This document shows positions 1-5,994 of a stretch of 9,588 nt of DNA, piece by piece; the stretch's first letter is position 1; every line of letters begins with the position of its first letter. The translations under genes and the position numbers were made by a program. Source of the DNA: an uncultured Collinsella sp. (GTDB taxonomy: Bacteria > Actinomycetota > Coriobacteriia > Coriobacteriales > Coriobacteriaceae). The stretch spans positions 1-9,588 of the forward strand of contig CABUJL010000073.1 of assembly GCA_902491915.1 (NCBI GenBank). The letters are read 5' to 3'. Below the pieces are notes generated by a model, which worked only from the letters and a program-made list of their open reading frames with translations, did not search any database and had not been told where the DNA came from.

Positions 1-1
1 G

Positions 2-472
2 AAGATTTCGATTGTGACGTGCTCGGATACGCGCGATCTTGCCCAGGACGAGGCTGGAGCCGCACTCGAGGAACTTATCGAGGCGCAGGGCTGGACGGTC
101 GCCTCACATGTGGTCGTGCGCGACGACGCCAGCGAGATCGGTGATGCCATTGTGGAAGCCGCCGATGAGTGTCACGCCAATGTCGTGCTCACCTGCGGCG
201 GCACGGGGCTTTCGATGCGCGATGTGACGCCCGAGGCGACGTGTGCCGTCTGCGACCGCGATGTGCCGGGTATTGCAGAGGCAATTCGTGCGTACTCCAT
301 GACCAAGACGCGCCGCGCTATGCTCTCGCGCGCTATTTGCATGCAACGAGGTCATACACTTGTCGTAAACTTTCCCGGTTCTACGAAGGCCGCCCGCGAA
401 AGCTGGGAGGCCATAGCAGACCAGCTGGAGCATGCGGCTCAGATGACAGCGGGCGGCGGACATACCAACTAA
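2..472 (+). CDS. mogA: MogA/MoaB family molybdenum cofactor biosynthesis protein (5' partial)
   Basis: This family adenylylates molybdopterin (MogA activity) in the cytoplasm, preparing it for molybdate insertion. The frame is open from base 2 and encodes KISIVTCSDTR before the first possible GTG at 14. Family members normally begin a few residues ahead of that VTxSDTR strand, so the true start lies upstream of the window. About 156 residues are visible, close to the whole single MoCF_biosynth domain. The hallmark glycine-rich loop GGTGLSMRDVTPEAT is present near residues 66-80. The C-terminal NFPGSTKAARE matches the family's NLPGSPKAVRE-type motif. It ends at TAA 470-472 and is followed at once by an intrinsic terminator, so it closes an upstream transcript. 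MogA and MoaB cannot be separated from this fragment alone, but the family assignment is secure. Confidence 0.9.
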   Translation, partial: KISIVTCSDTRDLAQDEAGAALEELIEAQGWTVASHVVVRDDASEIGDAIVEAADECHANVVLTCGGTGLSMRDVTPEATCAVCDRDVPGIAEAIRAYSMTKTRRAMLSRAICMQRGHTLVVNFPGSTKAARESWEAIADQLEHAAQMTAGGGHTN

Positions 473-485
473 GCGGTTTACCTGC

Positions 486-522
486 GGCGGGGCGACCTTA
501 TCGGTCGCTCCGCCTTTGTTTT
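486..522 (+). terminator. Rho-independent terminator after mogA
   Basis: A 12-bp stem pairs GGCGGGGCGACC (486-497) with GGTCGCTCCGCC (503-514). It contains one G-U wobble and no mismatch, with the loop TTATC. The tail TTTGTTTT (515-522) follows directly. This is a textbook intrinsic terminator that isolates the molybdopterin gene from modABC. Confidence 0.9.
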
Positions 523-562
523 CCGCCGAAGCGACGCCGAGGGGTACGGTACCTCGAATCTA

Positions 563-580
563 TATTCTCTAGCGAGAATA
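563..580. promoter_or_regulatory. Inverted repeat upstream of modA (operator candidate 1)
   Basis: Perfect dyad TATTCTC-TAGC-GAGAATA with 7-bp arms and a 4-bp spacer. It lies about 30 bp upstream of the putative -10. It has the same geometry as the dyad at 612-629 and a similar half-site (TATTCTC against TAATCTG). A second weaker dyad, GAGAA-TAAT-TTCTC (574-587), overlaps it. No matching regulator is visible in the window. Confidence 0.45.
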
Positions 581-609
581 ATTTCTCACTACCATTATTC
601 GCACGGAAG

Positions 610-629
610 TATAATCTGATTGCAGATTA
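610..629 (+). promoter_or_regulatory. modA promoter -10 with overlapping operator-like dyad
   Basis: TATAAT at 610-615 is a perfect -10 hexamer in an AT-rich patch, about 60 bp before the modA start. No convincing -35 sits 16-18 bp upstream, which suggests activator dependence or a weak promoter. The dyad TAATCTG-ATTG-CAGATTA (612-629) overlaps the -10 and the expected start point, a good position for a repressor. The sequence does not resemble the E. coli ModE box, so control by molybdate is inferred only from the gene it precedes. Confidence 0.5.
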
Positions 630-675
630 AAGCCTGCGGCGGGGTGCCCGGGCATAGCGTTCGAAAGGGTTGAAT

Positions 676-1551
676 ATGTTCGATATGGTTTCACGCCGCG
701 GTTTTGTCTCGCTTTCTGCTGCCGCTGCCGCCGGCCTTGGCCTTGCCGGCTGCTCGGGCAACAAGACGTCCGAGCCCGCTGGTTCCGATGCCGGCTCCGT
801 CAAGTCTTCCTCTAAGAAGAAGGCTGTCGAGCTGCAGGTCTTTGCCGCTAACTCGCTCGAGAAAGCTCTGCCCGAGGTTCAGGAGCTCTACACCGAGCAG
901 ACCGGCACCACGTTTGCCGACACGCAGTTTAAGGCGTCTGGCGACCTTGTCGAGCAGATGCGCGCCGGTGCCGCCGTCGACGTGCTCATCACGGCCTCCA
1001 AGGGCACCATGGACGACGCCGAAGCCGCCGAGCTCGTCGATGCCGACACGCGTGAGGACATGTTCGTCAACGACCTCGTGATTATTCGCGCCGAGGGCTC
1101 CGATACTAAGGTCGAGGCCATCGCCGACGTCGCGAATCTGGACGGCAAGATCGCCATTGGCGACGCTAAGACTGTTCCCGCCGGCAAATATGCCAACCAG
1201 GCCCTGGCCTCCGTGGGCCTCTACACCGGCACCGAGGGTGACGACGGCGAGTATGCGCCCGAACTCGCCGACAAGGTGGCCCTGGCCGATAAGGTCGGCA
1301 CCGCTGCCGCCTACGTCTCTACGGGCGACTGCGTGGCCGGTTTTGTCTACAGCTCCGATATCTTCCGCTACGACGGCATCGAGGAGGCCTTCGTGTGTCC
1401 CGAGGATTCGCACAAGCCCATCGTGTATCCGGGTGCCGTTGCCGAGAGCTCCGAGCACGCCGACGAGGCCAAGGCGTTCATCGACTTCTGCCTGACCAAC
1501 AAGAAAGCCCAGAAGATTTGGGCCAAGTACGGCTTTGAGCTTTCCGCGTAG
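676..1551 (+). CDS. modA: Molybdate ABC transporter substrate-binding lipoprotein
   Basis: ModA captures molybdate (or tungstate) outside the membrane and delivers it to the ModB permease. ATG 676 is chosen because AAAGGG (664-669) lies 6 nt upstream; an in-frame TTG at 670 would fall directly on that site. The 291-residue product starts MFDMVSRRGF, giving a twin-arginine-type n-region. A hydrophobic Ala/Gly/Leu stretch follows, then the lipobox LAGC with the lipidated Cys at 26, so it is probably a Tat-exported lipoprotein. Family landmarks are ANSLEKALPEV, FKASGDLVEQMRAGAAVDVL, IAIGDAKTVPAGKYANQAL, CVAGFVYSSDI and KPIVYPGAVAE. A Ser/Lys-rich linker follows the Cys. It is first in modABC, with a 68-bp gap to modB. 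Tungstate cannot be excluded as substrate. Confidence 0.95.
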   Translation: MFDMVSRRGFVSLSAAAAAGLGLAGCSGNKTSEPAGSDAGSVKSSSKKKAVELQVFAANSLEKALPEVQELYTEQTGTTFADTQFKASGDLVEQMRAGAAVDVLITASKGTMDDAEAAELVDADTREDMFVNDLVIIRAEGSDTKVEAIADVANLDGKIAIGDAKTVPAGKYANQALASVGLYTGTEGDDGEYAPELADKVALADKVGTAAAYVSTGDCVAGFVYSSDIFRYDGIEEAFVCPEDSHKPIVYPGAVAESSEHADEAKAFIDFCLTNKKAQKIWAKYGFELSA

Positions 1552-1619
1552 AGCGGCTTGGCGCGATAATTCCATCGTTTTATGTTTCACTCCGTCCTTG
1601 TATTCGCTTGGAGCTTTTC

Positions 1620-3062
1620 GTGCTTAATAGAGTCCGCATGCTTGTCGCCTGTGCTTTGACCTTCGCGCTTTGCTGGGTGCCAGGATTTGCGTTTGCTGGG
1701 GACACTGAGGACGGGGCCCAGGTTGCTGCGACCGCTCATGGGCTTTCCTATGGGATCGAGGGTTTTGAGCGGTTGGCCAGGGGGACCGCTCGTGCCATGG
1801 AGGGCCAGCCTGAGGGCTACCGGTTTCCCGTTGACGAGGACGTGGACCTTGTAGTGGCGCCTGCTGCCGATCGCGTTGTGGTGTGGATATCGCCCAAGGC
1901 GGTCGAGAAGTATGGATTGGATCCGCAGGACAACGAGTGCGTATCGGGTCTCAAGGCCCTCGTCTGTGAGCTCGACAGCGCAAACTGCATGGGAGGTGCG
2001 CAGCTAAGGGACGTGGATCTTCCTTGGTATGTGACGGCGGAAACAACGTTTGATGCCGGCGGGTATACCTATGGCTTTGACGAGCGCGGTGCGGATGGGG
2101 ACCGTTATGTGGTGATTGCATCAGCCTCGGGTGATGCCAAGGGCGGCGCGCGTTGGCTTGATAGCGCTCACATGGTAGAAGCATCGTCTGTCGTGTTGCG
2201 GGATGAGCAGGGGCCCTTGACCTCTCTGGCCTCCTTTTTGGGCGACATCGACTATCGTCCGTTTTGGGTGTCCATTAAAACGAGCGGTCTTGCCCTGGTG
2301 ATCGCGTTTGCGCTGGGTCTGTTTGCCGCATGGAAGACCATGGGTACGACGAGCCGCATCAAGGGCCTGCTTGACTCGGTCTTTACCATTCCCATGGTGT
2401 TGCCGCCCACGGTGTGCGGCTTTTTGCTGCTTATGCTGTTTGGACGTTCGACCGGGGTCGGCCAGTGGCTTATCGCGCACGGCGTCTCGATTGTCTTTAC
2501 GTGGCCGGCGGCGGTGATTTCTGCCGTGGTGGTGTCGTTTCCCCTGGTCTACCGCACGGCGCTCGGTGCTTTTGAGAGCCTCGACACGCAAATGCTCGAC
2601 GCCGCGCGAACCCTGGGATGGTCCGAGCGTCGCATCTTTACCAAGCTTATGATGCCGCTTGGGTGGCCTTCTATTGCTGCTGGTACGGTCCTCGCCTTTG
2701 CCCGCGCCATGGGAGAGTTTGGCTGCACCCTATTCTTTGCGGGCAACTACGCCGGCATTACGCAGACCATTCCCATCGCCATCTACTTTGAGTGGATGGG
2801 CGGCAACACGTCGGTAGCCCTCTTTTGGGTCGTCGTCGTGATCGTGTTCAGTTTCCTAGTCATCCTGTTCATCAACATGTACACCGCTCATTCGCAGAAG
2901 TATCGCGAGCGGGGCCTTTCCCATGCGGAGTACAAACAAGCCAAAGATCTCGCCGGACAGGGCGATTCGCTCGACCCGGTGGGTGGTGATGCCTTGCGTA
3001 TCGATCGCGAGGCGCTGGCCGAGCTCATGCGCGATGATGCCGCTTTGCAGGGAGGTCGATAG
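1620..3062 (+). CDS. modB: Molybdate ABC transporter permease with extra N-terminal extracytoplasmic domain
   Basis: This is the membrane channel of the molybdate importer. GTG 1620 is preferred because GGAG (1610-1613) sits 6 nt upstream; TTG 1608 has no such site, and ATG 1638 would shorten the signal sequence. The 480-residue product is about twice the usual ModB length of roughly 220-230. Residues 1-26 form a signal-like segment ending GFAFA. Residues ~27-210 are a soluble domain I do not recognise. The permease core runs from ~218 to 420 with about five membrane spans. It contains the EAA-loop motif DAARTLGWSERR from ~327, which docks onto ModC. A charged cytoplasmic tail of ~60 residues follows. 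modC begins 3 nt after the stop. The permease call is secure; the N-terminal domain may gate transport or contact ModA, but that is inference. Confidence 0.9.
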   Translation: MLNRVRMLVACALTFALCWVPGFAFAGDTEDGAQVAATAHGLSYGIEGFERLARGTARAMEGQPEGYRFPVDEDVDLVVAPAADRVVVWISPKAVEKYGLDPQDNECVSGLKALVCELDSANCMGGAQLRDVDLPWYVTAETTFDAGGYTYGFDERGADGDRYVVIASASGDAKGGARWLDSAHMVEASSVVLRDEQGPLTSLASFLGDIDYRPFWVSIKTSGLALVIAFALGLFAAWKTMGTTSRIKGLLDSVFTIPMVLPPTVCGFLLLMLFGRSTGVGQWLIAHGVSIVFTWPAAVISAVVVSFPLVYRTALGAFESLDTQMLDAARTLGWSERRIFTKLMMPLGWPSIAAGTVLAFARAMGEFGCTLFFAGNYAGITQTIPIAIYFEWMGGNTSVALFWVVVVIVFSFLVILFINMYTAHSQKYRERGLSHAEYKQAKDLAGQGDSLDPVGGDALRIDREALAELMRDDAALQGGR

Positions 3063-3065
3063 GCC

Positions 3066-4112
3066 ATGTCACTTGTTCTGGATATCAAGAAACGTTATCC
3101 CGGGTTTGTGCTCGACATGCAGCTTGAGGCTGGCGAGGAGCGCGTGGCGCTGTTGGGTGCCTCGGGTTGCGGCAAGAGCTGCACCTTGCGCTGCATTGCC
3201 GGCGTGGAGACGCCCGACGAGGGCAAGATCGTCGTCAACGGCGTGACCTTCTTTGACTCGGCGGCAGGCATCAACCTGTCGCCCCAGGAGCGAAAATGCG
3301 CCCTGCTGTTCCAAAACTATCAGCTGTTCCCTAACATGACGGTGGCAGACAACGTGTGTGCCGGCGTAAAGGACGCGGGCGACGCCACGGCGCGCAAAAG
3401 GCTGGCCGAGCGCTACCTGGGTATCTTTGGACTGGCCGACTTTGCCGACCGCTATCCCGCGCGACTCTCGGGCGGTCAGCAACAACGTGTGGCGCTTGCC
3501 CGCATGGTGGCGGCGCATCCGGGCATTTTTATATTCGACGAGCCCATGAGCGCACTCGAACAGAACATGCTCGACCTGTTCGATGTATGCAACCGCACCG
3601 TGCTCTACGTGAGCCACGATATTGACGAGGCGTGCCGCCTGTGCGAGCGCATCTGTGTGATGCACAACGGGCATGTTGAGGAGATCGGCTCCATCGAGGA
3701 CGTGGTCCGCCGTCCGCAGACGCTGGCGGCGCTGCGCCTGACGGGCTGCAAGAACACAAGCCGGGCGCGCAAGATCGGGTCTCAGGAAGTTGAAGCCCTG
3801 GACTGGGGCATGACCTTTAACGTGGGCCATGAGGTTCCCGATAACGTGACGTACCTCGGTATTCGTGCGAGCTACTTCCATGTTGACAATCGCGCGGAGC
3901 GCGGTCGCAACAGCTACGATTTGCACGTGGCCCGTGTGAGCGATTCGCGCTTTGAGCGGCTGGTGCTGCTGGACGTGCCGCGTGCTGATGCGCCCACGCG
4001 TCTGCAGTGGAAGGTGAATAAGGTGAGTGTACCCGTGGAAGAGCTGCCGCAGGCGGGTGAGACTCTGCGCATGCATTTTGATGCAAGCAGGATTCATCTC
4101 GTTTGCCGATAA
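3066..4112 (+). CDS. modC: Molybdate ABC transporter ATP-binding protein (shortened after Walker B)
   Basis: ModC is the ATPase that powers molybdate import from the cytoplasmic face of ModB. ATG 3066 has GGAGG (3051-3055) inside the end of modB and starts 3 nt after the modB stop, indicating tight coupling. Motifs in the 348-residue product: Walker A GASGCGKSC (31-39), Q-loop LFQNYQLFP (Q83), signature LSGGQQQR (134-141), Walker B IFIFDEP (154-160) and H-loop SHD (H184). Residues ~230-348 form a C-terminal domain resembling the regulatory TOBE/Mop-type region of ModC, containing YLGIRASYFHV. Oddly, DEP to SHD spans 28 residues against 36 in E. coli ModC as I recall it, and the D-loop reads SALE rather than SALD. 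The frame is intact. It ends just before a strong terminator. Confidence 0.93.
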   Translation: MSLVLDIKKRYPGFVLDMQLEAGEERVALLGASGCGKSCTLRCIAGVETPDEGKIVVNGVTFFDSAAGINLSPQERKCALLFQNYQLFPNMTVADNVCAGVKDAGDATARKRLAERYLGIFGLADFADRYPARLSGGQQQRVALARMVAAHPGIFIFDEPMSALEQNMLDLFDVCNRTVLYVSHDIDEACRLCERICVMHNGHVEEIGSIEDVVRRPQTLAALRLTGCKNTSRARKIGSQEVEALDWGMTFNVGHEVPDNVTYLGIRASYFHVDNRAERGRNSYDLHVARVSDSRFERLVLLDVPRADAPTRLQWKVNKVSVPVEELPQAGETLRMHFDASRIHLVCR

Positions 4113-4124
4113 TGCGGGTGCGAT

Positions 4125-4159
4125 GCGGTCGAGGAGGTAGTCCTCGACCGCTTTGTTTT
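4125..4159 (+). terminator. Rho-independent terminator after modC
   Basis: A perfect 11-bp stem pairs GCGGTCGAGGA (4125-4135) with TCCTCGACCGC (4141-4151) around the loop GGTAG. TTTGTTTT (4152-4159) follows. It starts 12 nt after the modC stop and closes the modABC transcript. The tail is identical to that of the terminator after mogA. Confidence 0.92.
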
Positions 4160-4195
4160 CACTTCGCCGTTCGCCGATTTCTACATGACTAAACC

Positions 4196-4223
4196 TTATC
4201 AGTCTGATAATTAATTATCAGAC
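4196..4223. promoter_or_regulatory. Overlapping palindromes with three TTATCAG units
   Basis: A perfect 22-bp palindrome spans 4202-4223, with arms GTCTGATAATT and AATTATCAGAC and no spacer. It overlaps a second perfect dyad, TTATCAG-T-CTGATAA (4196-4210). The unit TTATCAG therefore occurs three times in alternating orientation (4196-4202, 4204-4210 inverted, 4215-4221). GATAAT (4206-4211) could act as a -10 within the palindrome. This looks like a binding site for a dimeric repressor controlling the downstream operon. The regulator gene is not in the window. Confidence 0.55.
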
Positions 4224-4241
4224 AGCGAGATGCTCACATCC

Positions 4242-4298
4242 CAACGTTGTCGTACGCGTGTCGACGGTGTTCGTCTTGACGACAACCGTTGATATAGT
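4242..4298 (+). promoter_or_regulatory. Inverted repeat and weak promoter candidate before the leader ORF
   Basis: CAACGTTGTCGT (4242-4253) pairs with ACGACAACCGTTG (4279-4291) apart from one extra C. A shorter dyad TCGTC-TT-GACGA (4271-4282) lies inside. TTGACG (4276-4281) resembles a -35 and TATAGT (4293-4298) a -10, but they are only 11 bp apart. They cannot serve together as a normal sigma-70 promoter. TTGACG with TACCTT (4299-4304) has the right spacing but a poor -10. The real start site is uncertain. Confidence 0.3.
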
Positions 4299-4328
4299 TA
4301 CCTTCGACGAGAAAAGGAGGGCGCGCCG

Positions 4329-4397
4329 ATGCTGCAGAAGACATATTCGCGTCGCGTTGCCGCGCGCGCCCTGTATATGGCTCGGAGCCGCATATGA
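4329..4397 (+). CDS. 22-residue basic leader peptide (putative)
   Basis: This short ORF encodes MLQKTYSRRVAARALYMARSRI and ends at TGA 4395-4397. Its start is preceded by AAAAGGAGG (4312-4320) with an 8-nt gap, the strongest ribosome binding site in the window and better than those of the full-length genes. The peptide is very basic (six Arg, one Lys) and resembles no family I know. Its last codons lie in the left arm of the hairpin at 4383-4418, and its stop overlaps the next ATG as ATGA. This arrangement suits a translated leader that controls access to the downstream start. It could instead be the remnant of a lost gene. Confidence 0.45.
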   Translation: MLQKTYSRRVAARALYMARSRI

Positions 4398-4418
4398 GCA
4401 GGTATGTTCACGGCTCCG
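4383..4418 (+). promoter_or_regulatory. Hairpin covering the ribosome binding site and start of the 56-codon ORF
   Basis: CGGAGCCG (4383-4390) pairs perfectly with CGGCTCCG (4411-4418), with further CATA/TATG pairing (4391-4394 with 4403-4406). The left arm contains GGAG (4384-4387), the only ribosome binding site for ATG 4394, and that ATG lies within or beside the inner pairing. A ribosome finishing the 22-codon leader at 4397 would melt the left arm. The structure is read directly; its function as a translation switch is inference. Confidence 0.5.
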
Positions 4419-4564
4419 GGAGAGACGACGCACAACTAAATAATCGACCGCAAAGCGGGTTCCCCAAAATTCCGGGTTTGAGCACGGCTGGGTTTTCGCC
4501 ACCCACCGTGCAGAAATACCGTAGCTATTCATTTTTGGTTCGAGAGGGGAACCGTCATGGCTGA
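4394..4564 (+). CDS. 56-residue small ORF coupled to its neighbours (putative)
   Basis: The ORF starts MSRYVHGSGRDDAQLNN and ends LVREGNRHG. Its ATG overlaps the leader-peptide TGA as ATGA. Its own TGA (4562-4564) lies 8 nt inside the first reductase gene, giving the overlap ATGGCTGA. GGAG lies 6 nt before the start. The product has no signal peptide or membrane segment, is rich in Ser, Pro and Arg, and matches no family I recognise. Its value may lie in being translated across the leader rather than in the peptide itself. Nothing rules out a chance ORF, as its length is within what open GC-rich intergenic sequence can give. Confidence 0.3.
   Translation: MSRYVHGSGRDDAQLNNRPQSGFPKIPGLSTAGFSPPTVQKYRSYSFLVREGNRHG
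4482..4511 (+). promoter_or_regulatory. Hairpin in the leader just before the first reductase gene
   Basis: GCACGG (4482-4487) pairs with CCGTGC (4506-4511). After a small internal loop, GGGT (4490-4493) pairs with ACCC (4501-4504) around TTTCGCC. No T-tract follows, so it is not an intrinsic terminator. It may be an RNA control element or part of a repeat. Confidence 0.4.
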
Positions 4565-5840
4565 AGAATTCGATTTCCATCCGATGTGGGAGAGCCTCGG
4601 CATGAATCTTGCCGACCACGACATGCTGCTGGGCGCCGTGGGCCAGATGTACGGCGATATGTTCCTGACGCAGAACAATCGCCCCAAGTCTACGTCCTAC
4701 CTGGATTTTGTCGCCACCAACATCCACAGCGGCCGTATTAAGGAGATGCTCGACAAGAAGGAGGCCGGCGAGGCCACCAAGATCGTCGGTTCGTTCTGCG
4801 TCTACGTGCCCGAGGAGATCGTGCTTGCCTGCGATGGCATCCCCGTGGGCCTGTGCTCGGGTGCCGACTGGGCAACGGACAAGGTCGAGGAGCACTTGCC
4901 GCGCAACACCTGTCCGCTCATCAAGAGCTTTGCCGGCTTTAAGCTGGGCGAGGTCTGCCCCTACATTGAGTCGAGTGATCTGGTGGTGGGCGAGAACACC
5001 TGCGATGGCAAGAAGAAGGCCTACGAGTTCTTTGCCACGCAAAAGAACATGTACGTCATGGATATCCCCAACGTGCACGACGAGTCGACGCTCGTGACCT
5101 GGAAGGCCGAGGTTAAAAAGCTTGCCGCCAAGATCGAGGAAGAGTGCGGCGTCAAGATTACGCCCGAGCGCCTGAAGGCTGCCATCCACGCCGTCAACGA
5201 GAAGCGTCGCGCCCTGCAGCGTCTGGCTGCCACGCGCGCTGCCGATCCGGCGCCCATCAGCGGTCTCGACAGCCTGCTGACCGTTCAGGCCGCCTTTATG
5301 GACGATACGCCGCGTCTGACCGGAGCCATCAACGAGATGGCCGCCGAGTGCGAGCAGCGCGTTGAGGCCGGCGAGGGCGTGGCGCCCAAGGGGACCAAGC
5401 GCATCCTGTACACCGGCACGCCCATGGCCGTGCCCAACTGGAAGCTGTTCAACCTCATCGAGAAGGCCGGCGGCGTTGTGGTAGGCGAGGAGTCCTGCAC
5501 GGGCTCGCGCTACTACAAGGACCTGGTCGACGAGTCCGGTGAGACGGTCGACGAGATGCTCGACGCCATCGCCGAGCGCTACTTTAAGATTAACTGCGCC
5601 GTCTTTACGCCCAACGATCAGCGTATGAAGGACATTGTCCAGATGGCCAAGGACTTGCATGCCGACGGCATCGTCGACGTGGCCCTGCAGTTCTGCACGC
5701 TCTACGAGATGGAGTCGTTTGCCGTGGAGAAGGCTGCCGAGGAGGCCGGCATTCCGTTTATGCACATCACGACCGACTACGCCGGCGAGGATGCAGGCCA
5801 ACTGCAAACCAGGATTGAGGCTTTCTTGGAAACCATTTAG
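4557..5840 (+). CDS. Double-cubane-cluster-type anaerobic reductase, paralogue A
   Basis: This belongs to the 2-hydroxyacyl-CoA dehydratase D / BcrC superfamily, in the branch of double-cubane-cluster proteins. Those bind a [8Fe-9S] cluster and reduce small molecules after ATP-driven electron injection by a partner activator. ATG 4557 has GAGAGGGG (4542-4549) upstream. The 427-residue product contains the branch motif TCDGKKKAYE from residue 148, NTCPLIKS (C119) and TPNDQRMK. It shares eight Cys with paralogue B: 81, 100, 119, 134, 149, 314, 347 and 380. It carries ~40 extra N-terminal residues relative to B. It has TGTPMAVPNWKLF at ~286-298, where B has TGCPVGG, so one Cys is replaced by Thr288. 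Fold and branch are clear; the substrate is unknown. A true 2-hydroxyacyl-CoA dehydratase role is less likely because the TCDGKKK motif marks the reductase branch. Confidence 0.85.
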   Translation: MAEEFDFHPMWESLGMNLADHDMLLGAVGQMYGDMFLTQNNRPKSTSYLDFVATNIHSGRIKEMLDKKEAGEATKIVGSFCVYVPEEIVLACDGIPVGLCSGADWATDKVEEHLPRNTCPLIKSFAGFKLGEVCPYIESSDLVVGENTCDGKKKAYEFFATQKNMYVMDIPNVHDESTLVTWKAEVKKLAAKIEEECGVKITPERLKAAIHAVNEKRRALQRLAATRAADPAPISGLDSLLTVQAAFMDDTPRLTGAINEMAAECEQRVEAGEGVAPKGTKRILYTGTPMAVPNWKLFNLIEKAGGVVVGEESCTGSRYYKDLVDESGETVDEMLDAIAERYFKINCAVFTPNDQRMKDIVQMAKDLHADGIVDVALQFCTLYEMESFAVEKAAEEAGIPFMHITTDYAGEDAGQLQTRIEAFLETI

Positions 5841-5856
5841 GACTATTCGTCCCGGC

Positions 5857-5956
5857 GGCTTCCCCAGGCACCCGATCTTGCCGTTCAAACCGTCGCTTGC
5901 GTACCAAAGTACGCGGCGCTCCTTTTTCACGGCAACCTCGGGCACCTGGGAAAGCC
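5857..5956 (+). repeat. Structured intercistronic element, copy 1
   Basis: A long imperfect hairpin begins 16 nt after the stop of reductase A. GGCTTCCCCAGG (5857-5868) pairs with CCTGGGAAAGCC (5945-5956) with one mismatch. A CA/CA internal loop follows, then CCCGA/TCGGG (5871-5875 with 5938-5942), a TC/CC loop, and TTGCCGT/ACGGCAA (5878-5884 with 5929-5935). An apical GCGTAC-CAAA-GTACGC hairpin lies at 5899-5914. Copy 2 is at 7152-7262 and shares a 21-nt identical run (here 5885-5905). The stems differ between copies by paired changes. It could be an mRNA-processing or stability element, or a REP-like dispersed palindrome. Confidence 0.8.
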
Positions 5957-5994
5957 GTTTCCTTGGTTGGTTAAAAGGTTTGTTAAGGAGTTAT

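Larger units (their letters stand above)
4160..4556 (+). other. 400-bp leader region between modC and the reductase operon
   Basis: This stretch holds no gene of ordinary size. In order it contains an AT-rich palindrome cluster (4196-4223), a GC-rich imperfect inverted repeat (4242-4291), a strong ribosome binding site with a 22-codon ORF (4329-4397), and a hairpin (4383-4418). A 56-codon ORF (4394-4564) and a second hairpin (4482-4511) follow. It starts after the modC terminator and ends at the first reductase gene, so the promoter and control elements of that operon must lie here or within the ORFs. The part from ~4440 to 4545, including its hairpin, could also belong to a dispersed repeat; only a genome search would tell. 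Confidence 0.7.

Noticed and set aside
538..556. Short dyad GGTAC-G-GTACC between the mogA terminator and the modA promoter
   Set aside because: It is short, lies far upstream of the -10, and unlike the two 7-4-7 dyads has no second copy. It may be chance.
691..1590. Minus-strand open frame of ~300 codons over modA
   Set aside because: The plus strand encodes an unmistakable ModA lipoprotein. The antisense frame is low-complexity Gly/Leu/Val and has no family match.
4258..4443. 61-codon ORF in the leader region
   Set aside because: The GTG start has no ribosome binding site and the product is Arg/Cys-rich with no family resemblance. The AAAAGGAGG site points to ATG 4329 in another frame.
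4218..5945. Long open frame on the minus strand (575 codons) across reductase A
   Set aside because: It is antisense to a clear family member and has no recognisable domains. It arises from codon bias in GC-rich coding sequence.
5857..5956. Structured element as an intrinsic terminator
   Set aside because: No T-tract follows the full stem, and the next gene belongs to the same functional set. The apical hairpin of copy 1 is followed by CTCCTTTTT, so weak attenuation cannot be excluded, but copy 2 has no such run.
5635..5994. N-terminal extension of reductase B back to 5635
   Set aside because: It would overlap the coding end of reductase A in another frame with Arg/Pro-rich nonsense. ATG 5995 has a good ribosome binding site and fits the family start.
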